Assembly (NCBI GenBank): GCA_035772405.1
Contig: JAYKKM010000081.1
Location: 310,001-374,000 of the forward strand
DNA: 64,000 nucleotides
Source: Chrysogorgia sp. JL179-B06
Taxonomy: Eukaryota; Cnidaria; Anthozoa; Scleralcyonacea; Chrysogorgiidae
Direction: 5' to 3'
Below, one piece after another: positions 33,768-56,100 of the stretch. Position numbers and translations under genes: made by a program. Under the pieces are notes generated by a model. It ran no database searches, was not told where the DNA came from, and saw only the letters and a program-made list of their open reading frames with translations. Every line of letters starts with the position of its first letter. The stretch's first letter is position 1.

Positions 33768-35526
33768 GGTTACAGCACACCCTAGGAAGCCCATTCACGA
33801 AATTTGTTACCGCTCGCGCAATTTGTCTCCGATTTATCTCAAATTTGCACCAAATATAGTTAAGTATGCGAAGAACACTATCATACTGTGAAAAAAATAA
33901 AAAATACAATATTTTCCAGATATATCCATCAATTTAAAATCATATGACTTAGCGCCGCGGTCTTTGGTTTTACCAAAAAGCTCTCAATTTACCATATTTA
34001 CACTTCTCGATGTTTGTTCTAAAAAAGTGTGTCGGGGATTTTTTATTGCTGGAGGGGTTTAGCAGCTAGGATATTGTTTTCTCGACCTATGTTGTGGAAG
34101 AAGCAATTGACGAATGAAGGCCCGTAACTCTGTTAGTTGTTACATAAAAAAAAAACGCCGACACACTTTTGTAGCCCAGATGTTCGCTGACATCCTGTGC
34201 AGGTTTGGTGGGAATCGGTTAAAACGCGCGATCAGGTTACATCTTTTAGTGTCCCTATTTGACTCAAAATTGATGTGGTAATAAATAAGCCATGAATGTT
34301 CGGCGCGGTTTTAACAGCTATTGCAAATTCTCCGCTCCCTCTAATAATTGAATTACTTTCCACCAATAAGAACAACAGCGATATTAATTGTTTGTTTTGT
34401 GGTGAGTTGCAATTACAAAACAAAGACTATACTAGTACAAAGTTCGAAGATGCCTGCAAAAAGAAAGGGCGCAAAAAGTACTCGGACGGCTAAAGAAAAA
34501 AAGCGCAATGCCAGTGAGTCAGATTTTACACCTGATGGCCCCAGCACCACAGCAATAGATTTCATTTCTATGTTTTTGGTATGTTTCTCCAAGTGTAAAC
34601 GGGAGAAGAAATATCCATCATGCTAAGACATTTTGCTGCTCAGGCGGCTTTGCCTTTTCCTATTGCTCTGAAAGCAACAACAGAGGATGTATTCACGTCA
34701 TATTTCTGGCCTGTTCTTTTCGAAATCGGTTCAGGAAAACATGTTTGGTGTGAAATACATGTCTTACTTGAGCAAGAGAAAATCCATTTCGCTCCTAAAA
34801 CTTGTCTCGAATTCATTTTTTCAAGTATTTTTAGTGGAAGCTGGCACTCCTTACACACTACAGAGTTGTCTCGCATTTATTACAAACATTCTGGACTAAC
34901 AATATAATTGCCAACGGGTGGTTTAGCAGAACTGTCATCCTCATTTTCACTTGAGTTAAAATCCGAATCAAAATCATCTGATTCACATTGTGATTCTGAC
35001 CCCAGTAATGCCGCTTTTCGCTTCTGGAAACTTTCCATACTCGTCTTCAGTCTCTGCTCGCTTCTAGAAGACCATTCGGAACGTTCATCGCTGTTCGCAA
35101 TGTGTCTCTTGGGTCTTGGTCAAAGTATGAACCCTTGTCGCTGGCAGATAAATGTTCCTTTTTCTCATCCAAAAAGACGTCTTTGTCAGCTTTCTTGCGT
35201 TTGGCTCGTTTTTACAACTACCACAGAATAGATTTTTATTCCGTTTACTGTCAGACATAGAGCCAGAGAGACGAGTTGAAGTTGTGTTTGTTTTTCCAAT
35301 TTCTTTCGATGTAATTTGATACAAATTAGCTGTCATTCATCCTGTTAATTAATAGTTGACTTTCCCGCCACGGATAATAACCGTAAACCGTTTAAACACG
35401 ATAACTCGCTCAATTTTCAATATTTTCAATTCAAATTTTTGTAGCTGATAGATCTAATGGTAACCTTTACAAACATATCAAAACACCATTTTCAAAAAAA
35501 TTGCCATTCTAGGGTATTCTGTAACC
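33768..35526. mobile_element. TTAA-flanked DNA transposon, degraded
   Basis: Termini GGTTACAGCACACCCTAGGA (left) and GGTTACAGAATACCCTAGAA (right, complement), 17 of 20 identical, each abutting TTAA (33764-33767 and 35527-35530). TTAA duplications point to piggyBac or Kolobok-type elements. The - strand interior holds transposase remnants. A + strand ATG frame (34448-34577) rich in Lys/Arg and meeting a GTATGT donor may be a second or captured exon. Confidence 0.7.
34560..35258 (-). pseudogene. transposase N-terminal region, broken
   Basis: Scattered frames in order: a start MSDSKRNKNLFCG, an acidic stretch SECESDDFDSD-like, a zinc-binding block VVCKECQLPL, then KYDVNTSSVVAFRAIGKGKA, an in-frame stop, and AAKCLSMMDISSPV. 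The order and the 'V..R..GKG.AA..FL..M' pattern recall the Mutator-like/Kolobok-type transposases common in cnidarian genomes. At least two stops or frameshifts and a missing catalytic part make it inactive. Confidence 0.5.
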
Positions 35527-35608
35527 TTAAATTAAAAGTACGAGGTTGCTAATAATCGGGCCTTTAAAAATACGAGCCCCGGCTCTGGCGAAAAGGGCAA
35601 CCCCAACC

Positions 35609-35671
35609 TCGTCCCCAGGGCCTTCGCGGGCAAGATGGCCTAGCACCGCGAAGGCCCTGGGGACGAGGACC
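35609..35671. repeat. perfect short palindrome
   Basis: CCTCGTCCCCAGGGCCTTCG and its complement around a 20-bp loop: a strong hairpin, probably a foldback element core. Confidence 0.8.
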
Positions 35672-36455
35672 CATCTACCCTCTTCCTGTCAGTTCTTGTA
35701 AACAAAATGGCGTGCAATCCCATCACGCACAAAAAATGCATGTACACTACAACTTGATATTTCATGGTTATACCGTATTTAGGAGAGCCCTTAGGTGATT
35801 CATAATACAATGATGACGAGTTCAGGAATCAGGAGGCAGATAAGAAACCACACAAGCATGTAAAAAACGTAAGTATTAATCTGCCTCGTTCCCAGCCGCT
35901 CGCCACCGAAAACAGGCGCGCGGAAATTCTGACGATTGATTCAGGCGCGCGGAGATTCGATTGCTAGCCTGCGCAGCTTGCACACTCCCGATTTTCCGTC
36001 CTGCCTGCATGCAGAATCTCAGCTGGACTCGAGCAGCAAAAGAAGAAGAGCCTGCGGAGAAGACATATCATGAACGCCAAAAATGACATAACACATTTGA
36101 CATGAAGTCCTTTATGCTCTACACTAGGAACACCCCCTCCCCCACATACACACACACACACACACCAACTTTCATGAAAGTTAGTGTACTCTCGCCCATG
36201 GTAACCATGGCCGCAAGAAAAAAGGCGTATCATTTTTAACCTTTGAACCACCATTCATCTCCATGGGTTCAAATAACGTTTTCCCCTTAAGTAGTTTTTG
36301 TCTAGCATGGGCAGAAAAAAACCATGGCTACTCCCTTCATTTCTTTGCGTTTTTCTTCATTTACCCCCTCACTGATCGACGGTAAAAATAATCTCCTCAT
36401 GACGAAACTTTCTACACACTATTTTGGGCAGTAGACCACACTATTCCTGTTAAAA

Positions 36456-36720
36456 ATTCCGGTGCGTTTATATGTTTATATGGACAAGTGGGCAAGCCCA
36501 GTTAGCGAGATCTCGCTTGAGAGAGGCGAGATCTCGGTAAGTGCGGGCTGAAAAATTCTCATATAAACAATAGCAGCCTGGCTGGCCCGCTCACCGACTC
36601 TCGGTATTAAAGCGGGATGAATTTTCCCATATAAACGCGAGCCAGAAATCATCTCGCTTACCAAGCTAGCCCGGTAAGCGGGCTGGCTCGCCTCAAAAGA
36701 ATACCCCCTAAGCAAGTACA
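36456..36720. repeat. GTTTATATG-type self-complementary repeat
   Basis: GCGTTTATATG at the left, CATATAAACGCGAGCC internally, with GCGAGATCTCGC palindromes and GGGCTGGCTCGC words. Boundaries uncertain; resembles 13728-14108. Confidence 0.4.
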
Positions 36721-36906
36721 TTAACCGTTACTCACATAAACACCAGAGGGGAGAGAGTTTCTTTGATTCACAATCGACTTTTAAGCCTTAAAATGTAAGG
36801 CGTTGTTTTGGTAAATAATTTTATAATTTCTACCCGACCTGTATAATCACGTTGATCATTCTACTTCAAAGACTACATAGTGTGGATTTCATGTGGGTTG
36901 TTGTTT

Positions 36907-47090
<10,184 letters not shown>

Positions 47091-47454
47091 TGTGGTTGTT
47101 TCGTAGAGAGACGTTAGTACTGATGGGAGAAATAGAGACGGTAGAAATCAAAGCACAAATCTGGTCACAAGAAGGTGGATGATGGAAAGACCAAATTACA
47201 CCAAGATTCAGGATTATGTAGCACACATTTTTCGTACGATCAAATGCAGGCACGTGATTGGTCGAGAATCGGGCGGTTGTGCAATAGAAAGACAGCGGTT
47301 GTGCAATAGAAGACGTCATTATTAGAACTATGAAAACAGGTCAAGCAAGATATCGGGTAGATTACATAACAACATTTTTTATTTGGGTTATGGTTAGGAT
47401 TTTTGTTCCTGTGAAGCTTCTGAATCGGGAGAAAAACAGGCTATTTGCCATCCT
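47091..47454. promoter_or_regulatory. AHCY upstream region
   Basis: Immediately 5' of AHCY. A direct duplication CGGTTGTGCAATAGAA lies at 47271-47312. No TATA box is evident; extent inferred only. Confidence 0.3.
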
Positions 47455-47556
47455 AATTAATGACCCCAACCCCCACGAATCACCCCGGAATTTTTTTTCC
47501 GTATATATTAGTAAAAAATTCCGGGGGTTAGGAATCAGGGGTTGGGGTCGTTGTTT
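47455..47556. repeat. foldback
   Basis: Arms GACCCCAACCCCCACGAATC / GGGGTTGGGGTC and CCGGAATTTTTT / AAAAAATTCCGG around a short AT loop. Confidence 0.75.
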
Positions 47557-47589
47557 AGATCCGAAAGGAAGACTGCAACGGCTGTGGCG

Positions 47590-47900
47590 ACCGTGTACAG
47601 CCTGAATATACACCTGTAATTCAGTCTGTGAAAACTCGCACGATAGCTTGTCGACCCCTCGCTGAGCTTCTCAGATCTGAGAAGTAGATTTTGAGTGGTT
47701 TAATACTCACATGATTCATAATTGTTTATTTGACTGGATTATTTGATCTCACAAGAATTCCTAGAGAACCAATTGTAACTGGAATAAGTCAAGGTTGTGA
47801 TTTGAACAATCAAAATCTACTACTCAGATCTGAGTAGCTCAGCGGGGGGTCGACAAGCTATCGTGCGAGTTTTCACAGATAATTCAGGCTGTACACAGGC
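47590..47900. mobile_element. foldback MITE upstream of AHCY
   Basis: Arms of about 75 bp: CGTGTACAGCCTGAA..., TGTGAAAACTCGCACGATAG, CTTGTCGACCCC and CTCAGATCTGAG, mirrored on the right. About 0.5 kb upstream of the AHCY start. Confidence 0.8.
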
Positions 47901-48192
47901 TATAACGGTGAGGCCTGAGGGAACTGGAACTAGAACTAACCCAACTTAAGTTTCTTCGCCATCTTGATTATTTGAATCAGAACATCCACAAATTCTGGGT
48001 GTCATGTTCGTACATTCTCTCTCATTTCGTCAAAAACAACTTAGATCCTCCTCCTAGTACGTTTTCTAAGCCGCAGCCTTAAAGGTTGTCCAACCCCCCG
48101 TTATTTTATGAACGGACGAAACGAGAGATCAGACTGTTGTTTTCGTGGAGGCAAAATGCCCTGGTTACGAGGTTGTGCTTCATGTTTTTAGT

Positions 48193-48358
48193 CACCTATA
48201 GATCTCTTTCATAATGGCTACCATTTTAAATATAACCTCGTTAGGAAGCAAAGATTCTTTTGAATTGTTGACACACAAACGAGGCCATAAACTAAAGGAT
48301 AATTTAGATGCACATAAAGGAATATTTAAATAGGCCGCCATTATGAAAGAGGTCTATA
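48193..48358. mobile_element. TAGACCT foldback MITE, copy 3
   Basis: CTATAGATCTCTTTCATAAT at the left and ATTATGAAAGAGGTCTATAT at the right. The centre carries AACGAGG words as in copies 1 and 2, but part of the left arm is deleted. Confidence 0.75.
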
Positions 48359-48709
48359 TATTTATTTATTAAAAAGTATTGAAAGATTACGCATTGTCTG
48401 TTGAGTGATTTCATCACGTGTTTAATTCGAAAAAAATTCAAAAATTGACTGTATTTAAAAATTGACTGTCTCCAAAGTCCACGCCCTATTAAATAAAACT
48501 TACAATAACGTTGATTAATTTTTAATAATTATATTGCATATATATATATATTTATTATATATTAAACGAAAAATACTAAAACGAAATACTGAAACTCCAA
48601 GACTTTCATGGACTTTACTTAGCATCTTTCAAAGATTTTCACAATCAGACAGAATCCAAACTAAAGACGAGTAAACTGGTATCTTTGACAAATATGAACG
48701 GATGGTCAA

Positions 48710-48890
48710 AATGATCACCATCTCTCGTCTACCAGCTCTCATCGTCTCTCATCTTTGTTTCATTAGGAGCAAGAACAGTCGAAACAACTCTCGTCTACCA
48801 GCTCTCATCGACTCTCATCTTTGTTTCATTAGGAGCAAGAACAGTCGAAACAACTCTCGTGTAACCAGCTCTCATCGACTCTCATCTTTG
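48710..48890. repeat. minisatellite, left block
   Basis: About 67-bp units containing TTAGGAGCAAGAACAGTCGA, AACAACTCTCGTCTACC and AGCTCTCATCGACTCTCATC. Continues at 49486 after a LINE insertion. Confidence 0.85.
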
Positions 48891-49454
48891 TTTCAGTTGG
48901 AACAATTATTTGGTCAAATGCTGACCAAACAAGTCTGAATAGATTATTGAAGCTTCAAAAGAGAGGCGCTCGCATCATTTTAATGAAGAGAACTAGGGAA
49001 GAACGTTCTGCTACTCTTTTTAAGCAGTTAAGTTGGGTAACGCTTGATGCTAGATGGTCATATCATAAATGTGTTACCGTATTTAGATGTTTGAATGCGC
49101 TTTGCCCGTCATACCTCAAGAATATATTTCTTCGCAACTCAGATATACATAACTATAATACTAGAAACAGGCATAATTTACACCTTGCAAAGATCTCTTC
49201 TAAATCTGGTTATAGGTCGTTTATTTTCTCTGCTGCCAAACTTTATAATAGCCTACCTTCTATCATCAAAGACTCTGATTCTATTACTTGTTTCAAAAGA
49301 AACTATTGGTGTTATATTTCAACATAAGTTTTGATTATTTTGTATGCTTATCTTTTTGATCTTTGAATTTTGTATTTAGTTAGTTTAGGATAATTTACAT
49401 ACACAGCTTTAATGGCAATCAGTGTAAACTGTTTAAATTCTGTGTCTAATAAAG

Positions 49455-49485
<31 letters not shown>
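48891..49485 (+). mobile_element. 5'-truncated LINE inserted in the minisatellite
   Basis: Frame TIIWSNADQTSLNRLLKLQK, RGARIIL, LSWVTLDARW, CLNALCPSYLKN and AAKLYNSLPSIIKDSDSI to TAA at 49325, the C-terminal block of a CR1/L2/Jockey-type LINE, uninterrupted. The 3' UTR ends AATAAAG then a (TTA)n tail at 49446-49485. Looks relatively young. Confidence 0.85.
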
Positions 49486-49489
<4 letters not shown>

Positions 49490-49720
49490 TCGTGTCATTA
49501 GGAGCAAGAACAGTCGAAACAACTCTCGTGTCATTAGGAGCAAGAACAGTCGAAACAACTCTCGTGTACCAGCTCTCATCGACTATCATCTTTGTTTCAC
49601 TAGGAGCAAGAACAGTCGAAACAACTCTCGTCTACTAGCTCTCATCGACCATCCTCTTCGTTTCAGTAAGAGCCACGAGGAGTCGAAACGACTCTCGTCT
49701 TCCAGCTCGACTATCATCCT
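49486..49720. repeat. minisatellite, right block
   Basis: Same units as 48710-48890 plus shorter 36-bp versions lacking the CATCTTTGTTTC part. Confidence 0.85.
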
Positions 49721-49876
49721 CGTTCGGTTTGACCAAGGCATGAATACCAAATCCAGAAGCGTTGGTCTTGTCCCTATTAACTTGGCCAAGCTGTGTACTT
49801 TTCCTTATATCCAACCTGGCCCTTTTCGTGGAAAAGACCCAATATATCAGACGTGCAAAACAACAATATATACCCT

Positions 49877-50170
49877 TCAAGAAGTGTCTGCATTGGTAAT
49901 CGACGTTTGACAATTCCCGTTACTTGAATATTCTATTTCCAATCCAGGACTGCCAACTGTGTTTTTGATTTTTGCCATGCGTAAGTGTTGACAACTTCCT
50001 CGGGGCTTCGTCTTCTTTGGCAACAGCACGATGGAACCCTTTCCGCCAATTTTGATCAAACCAAAATAATTCAAGAGAGCAATTCCAGGAATAAAAATGA
50101 TGGAGGACAAATTAAGGAGGACGGCTAGCACCACCAGCCATGATGGATACGGCTCGGATCTTGTTTTACC
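49877..50170 (-). CDS. SLC6 coding exon 9
   Basis: [20 protein letters not shown] (TM12 start) and a cytoplasmic tail to TGA. The acceptor is CATACAG. Confidence 0.93.
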   Translation of the reverse strand, partial: GKTRSEPYPSWLVVLAVLLNLSSIIFIPGIALLNYFGLIKIGGKGSIVLLPKKTKPRGSCQHLRMAKIKNTVGSPGLEIEYSSNGNCQTSITNADTS

Positions 50171-53100
50171 CTGTATGTAGATTTAAAAAAAATAGGTTAT
50201 TTAGTCGGGGTTAAGCAATGGCTTGTCTACCAAACAAAAATCCACAAAAACCCATACTAACTTATAGGACTTTCTGCGCCAAAAACGTTCATCCTAATTT
50301 AAACATGCTCTTTAGAAATTTAGATATGCTCTTCTCAATAATGTTTTCCAATCATGTTAAACCTAGTGTAGTCTATAGTGTAGTCTATAGTCCAATCTAT
50401 AGTCCAGTCCACTCTATAGTCCAGTCTAGTCAGGTTTAATCAAGTCTAGTCAGGTCTAGTCAGGTCTAGTCAGGTCTATAGTCAGGTATAGTCTAGTCTA
50501 GTCAAGTCAAGTCCAGTCCAGTCCAGTCTAGTCAGGTCTAGTCAGGTCTAGTCAGGTCTAGTCAGGTCTAGTCTATAGTCTAGTCTATAGTCTAGTAGTC
50601 TATAGTCTAGTCTATAGTCTAGTCCAGCATAGTCTAGTCTAGTCTAGTCTAGTCAGGTCTAGTTCTATAGTCTAGTCTAGTCTATAGTCTAGTCTAGTCA
50701 GGTCTAGTCTAGTCTAGTCTAGTCTAGTCTAATCTAGTCTAGTCTATAGTCTAGTCTATAGTCTAGTCTATAGTCTAGTCTATAGTCTAGTCTATAGTCT
50801 AGTCTATAGTCTAGTCTATAGTCTAGTCTAATCAGGTCTAGTCTAATCAGGTCTAGTCTATAGTCTAGTCTAGTCTAGTCTAGTCTAGTCTAGTCTAGTC
50901 TAGTCTAGCCTATAGTCCAGTATAGTCTAGTCTATAGTCTAGTCTAGTCTATAGTCTATGGTCTAGTCTATAGTCTATAGTCTATGGTCTATAGTCTATA
51001 GTCTATAGTCTATAGTCTATGGTCTAGTCTAGTCTAGTCCAGTCCAGTCATTAAAAGAAAAAGGAATTCTAAGTCATGTGGTCACCTGATCTTTATCCCA
51101 AACTAAGTATGATGCTGGATTCTTTATCATCCCATCAATGCTCATGGCTAAAATCACCAAAATGGCCAGTGGAGAAATGCATTTCCAGCACCACTTCCAA
51201 ATAAACGGCGGCGGTTTGTTAGTCATATACGCTATATCGTCACTGAACCTGTTTTAGAAGTCAACAACAAAAACACATTTACTCCAATGCACGAACAACA
51301 AAATGAATCAACGTGTAAACTATAGGTTATTAAACGCACAAAGTTGTCCAATTCAACAGCATGTTGTCAAGATCAATTGGGTATATTACAAGTAATATTT
51401 GTAATATACCCAAATCTTCTCCCAGCATTACCATTACCACCACTTTTGTCCACTATATATACAGAACTCGTGACTAGGTTCCGTAGCTCAGTGGTCAGTG
51501 CACTGCACCAGCATCGCAGGGTCGCGGATTCAATTTCAGCCAGAAGGCCTTGAAGTTGCATTTTTTGCAACTGGTCCCGGTTTGGTCTTAAAATGTATAT
51601 ATTTCAACACTCGAAATTTTCCTTCCCCATAAATCCTTAGAACATGTAGTTTAATCGAGTGAAATACCAAATATTACTTGTAATATATACCTATTGAACT
51701 TTGTCTCACTAACTCTGTGTTCATAATAGACGACTTCCACGATCATGCGCAGTAGCAACAAATATTCAAATTTTCATCGTAGGTAAAAACAACTGTTTTA
51801 GCTGGAAAGAGCATATTGAAAATAGTAGAAGTGCAAAGTTTGAAAGGAATTGTGTAAAAAAGGAAGAAGTTACACAAGCAGAAAGTTGGCCATTTCAAAA
51901 GGGATTTATTAGTGATTTAATAAGGATTTTGGCTTGGCGGGCGGGCGTTGCACACCAAGCCAAAATCCCTATTAAATCCATAGTGAAGAGCAAAACCTTC
52001 GAAGTGTGTAGCTTTCGCACTATTTGCCCGATTTGTCTCAAACTTTGCACTTTTACTATTTTTAATATGATCTTTCTAGCTAAAACAGTTGTTTTTACCT
52101 CATATGAAAATTTGAAATAAAGTTGCTAACTGCGCATGACCCTGAAACTTGTCTATTCCTCGTAACGGCTTACCTGTCCACGCCGTAAATATACGAAATA
52201 GCCAAGACCTCCACCAAACCAATGACCAATAATGGGATACCAGAACAATGACTATCAATGAACTGTAACCAGTATTCTCCTGAAGACAGCACGGTTGTGG
52301 CGGCAAAGAAAAAACTGACCAGACAAATTATACCTATAATAGGAAAAACATTATAATTTCAGAAGTAGTCAAGTAGAAAAAGAGCAAATGCAATTTGCTG
52401 CCAACGCAGTGTTGAAATACAAATGAAAAACACAAAAATGTTGGTGTAGTCCCGAAATAATTTGCAGGAGGTTCAACTTTTCGAGCGCGAAGTGAAACGT
52501 GAAAAATGTGAGAAAAGTGACAAAATAATGGAAACTTTATTAAAAAGATACTCCACCCCAAAAAACAAGTGTTTCTTAAATGAAAGTTCTTTGTCGCCTT
52601 ACACGAGAATGGGTATTAGTTTTCTTCTAGTCGTTTTAGTTTGAGAGAAATTTGGCTTTGTTTATCGTATTTTTGAAAATTGCTGCCATTTTTGTTCTGA
52701 TTGCGGGCGAATGCGGTCGATCCCATTAATTTTTGACGTCTTGCGTGAGATTCGATAGAAACAATGATTAAAGAAACGCTTCACAATAAGCATGACAATA
52801 ACCTTGTCTTAGTCTATTGTGAAACATTTCTTTTCAAAGGTTTCTACCACTCAATAATGGAAGCGATCGCATTCTCCTGCTGCAACTCGAGAAATAACGT
52901 TTTCATTCTCCGATTCTCGTATTTTATGCTTCTGGACGCCGCCATTTTCGAGTTTGTTCGACGGCTCAAGATGTACAGCGGTGGTCTTCTTTTCAAACCA
53001 ATTTTGACGTCATTGAGTGCTTGTCTTTTGTTCCTTGCACTCAACGACGTCAACATTGGGATAACCTTTCATGTTACTCCATCACCAATATAAACATCAC

Positions 53101-56100
53101 CGGATAACATCAAGGGAATCGAGGTGGGAGGGTTAGGAAGACACTTAAGGCGGGGGGTTAGGGTTAGAAAACTCATTAGGTGGGGGGTTAGGGTTAGGAT
53201 CTAAGTTGTTTTGGGGTTAGCGGTTATTTCATGACGATTATATACCTCGATTCATTTGGTGATGGAGTAACATGAAAGGTATATCCCAAAATTGAAAAGA
53301 AACCCCCGCTGGACCTCGAGTCTGAGCCGTCGAGCAAACTCGAAAACGGCGGCGTCCAGAAGCATATAAAATACGAGAATAAAAACGTTATTTCTCGAGT
53401 ACAAGCGCAGATACCGTAAAACTATTAACATTTCTAAATATTATACGTACATCCCTTTTATTTAAAAGTAATTTATTTTGGGGGTACAGTTCCCCAACTA
53501 ACTCTTACCCGACAGCAGCTCCTTGCGAAGGTTAGGAAAGATTTTCAAGTCTATGATAGGAGTCACGACTCCCTCGAGCATGCCAAACTCTGTGTCAATA
53601 CCAAGCGTAATCAACATAAAGAAGAACATCACGGACCATACAGCAGGTAGGGGAAGTTTGTTAATGGCTTCCGTGAAGACGAGGAAGGCCAAAGCCCGAC
53701 CGGGTGAAATCTGAAATTGAACAAAAAGTTGATATACTAAATGTATGACCATAGATAATGGAAAGACCAGTGGTCCAGGTTCCAGTGGTCCCGGTTCCAG
53801 TGGTCCCGGTTCCAGTGGTCCCGGTTCCAGTGGTCCTAGTGGTCCCAGTTCCAGTGGTCCCAATTCCAGTGGTCCCAGTTCCAGTGGTCCCAATTCCAGT
53901 GGTCCCAGTTCCAGTGGTCCCAGTTCCAGTGGTCCCAATTCCAGTGGTCCCAGTTCCAGTGGTCCCAATTCCAGTGGTCCCAGTTCCAGTGGTCCCAATT
54001 CCAGTGGTCCCAGTTCCAGTGGTCCCAATTCCAGTGGTCCCAGTTCCAGTGGTCCCAATTCCAGTGGTCCCAGTTCCAGTGGTCCCAGTTCCAGTGGTCC
54101 CAGTTCCAGTGGTCCCAATTCCAGTGGTCCCAGTTCCAGTGGTCCCAATTCCAGTGGTCCCAGTTCCAGTGGTCCCAGTTCCAGTGGTCCCAATTCCAGT
54201 GGTCCCAATTCCAGTGGTCCCAGTTCCAGTGGTCCCAATTCCAGTGGTCCCAGTTCCAGTGGTCCCAATTCCAGTGGTCCCAGTTCCAGTGGTCCCAGTT
54301 CCAGTGGTCCCAGTTCCAGTGGTCCCAGTTCCAGTGGTCCCAATTCCAGTGGTCCCAGTTCCAGTGGTCCCCGTTCCAGTGGTTCCAGTTCCAGTGGTCC
54401 CCATTCCAGTGGTCCCGGTGGTCCCGGATCCAGTGGTCCCGGATCAAGTGGTCCCGGCTCAAGTGGTCCCGGCTCAAGTGGTCCCGGTTCCAGTTGTCCC
54501 CATTCCAGTGGTCCCCATACCAGTGGTCCCCATTCCAGTGGTTCCGGTTCCAGTGGTCCCCATTCCAGTGGCCCCCATTCCAGTGGTCCCCACTCCAGTG
54601 GTCCCCATTCCAGTGGTCCCGGATCCAGTGGTCCCGGCTCAAGTTGTCCGGTTCCAGTGGTCCCGGTGGTCCCGGTTCCAGTGGTCCCCATTCCAGTGAT
54701 TCCGGTTCCAGTGATTCCGGTTCCAGTGGTCCCGGTTCCAGTGGTCCCGGTTCCAGTGGTCCTAGTGGTCCCAGTTCCAGTGGTCCCGGTTCCAGTGGTC
54801 CCGGTTCCAGTGGTCCTAGTGGTCCCAGTTCCAGTGGTCCCGGTTCCAGTGGTCCCTGCTCAGTGGTCCTAGTGGTCCCAGTCTCAAAATAATACTTATT
54901 TCAACAACAAAAACTTACTTCGCTAAGAAACACGCTCTTCTTACACTCAATCAGTGTCTCATTCACTGCAGTAGATGCATTCATTAATTGGCCCATAAAC
55001 ACAGCATCCTTCGTTCCGGGATAATCTACAGTCAACATATTACCACTGACCCATCGCGTACCATTCATTAAACGGATCATTTGTTCTATCTGATCACCCT
55101 CGCACTTCTCCATCTTCTCTTGAGCCTGGAAACCAATGAAGCAAAATACGACTACACTCGCGTACACCGATACACCACAGTTGACGAGGCAAACGGTTAT
55201 CGCATCACGTGTGCACTCGCTCTTGATTGGGTTGTAACTGGCGAATGCTATCAAGGATCCATAGGCTACACCGAGAGAATAGAATATCTGAGTAGCGGCA
55301 TCCATCCAAACTAAGGGGTCTTTCAGTTTGTCAAACTATAAAGGAATGGATGGGTTTAACCATCAGGGAAGTACTATATTGAAGGAAGGAAGGATGGAAG
55401 GGAGGTTGGGAGGGAGGAAAGGAGGGAAAGAAGCGAAGGAAGAAGAAAGGAAGGAAGAAGAAAGGAAGAAGAAAGGAAGGAAGGGGAGGAAGGAAGGAAG
55501 AAAGGAAAGGGAGGGAAGGAAGGCAAGCAGGCAGGCAGGCAGGCAGGAGGGAAGGCAGGAGGGAAGGCAGGAGGGAAGGCAGGGAGCAAGGAAGGGTGCC
55601 TTGCTCCCTGCAAGAAGGGAGCAAGGAAGGGAGCAAGGAAGGGAGCAAGGAAGGGAGCAAGGAAGGGAGCAAGGAAGGGAGCAAGGAAGGGAGCAAGGAA
55701 GGAGGAAGGGAGGAAGGAAGGAAGGAAGGGAGGAAGGAAGGAAGGGAGGGAGCAAGGAAGGGAGGAAGGGAGCAAGGAAGGGAGCAAGGAAGGGAGGAAG
55801 GAAGGAATGGAGCAAGGAAGGAACAAAGGAAGGAAGGAAGGAAGGAAGGAAGGAAGGAAGGAAGGAAGGAAGGAAGGAAGCAAGTAAGGGAGTAAGGAAG
55901 GAACAAAGGAAGGAACAAAGGAAGGAAGGAAGGAAGGAAGGGAGCAAGTAAGGGAGCAAGGAAGGAAGGGAGGGAGAAGGAAGGAAGGGAGGGAGGAGGG
56001 AGGGAAGGATGGAGGGAGGGAGGGAAGGCAGGATGGAAGGAAGGAGGAGAGGAAGGAAGGAAGGAAAGGAGGAAGGAAGGAAGGAAGGAAGGACAGAAGG

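Noticed and set aside
34620..34907. 95-codon + strand frame with a plausible start
   Set aside because: It is the antisense of the transposase zinc-block fragment, which has the better family resemblance.
53498..54872. Open frames of 247-397 codons on both strands
   Set aside because: They are translations of the 15-bp array. Only the first 67 codons of one frame (53509-53710, -) are real, as SLC6 exon 6.
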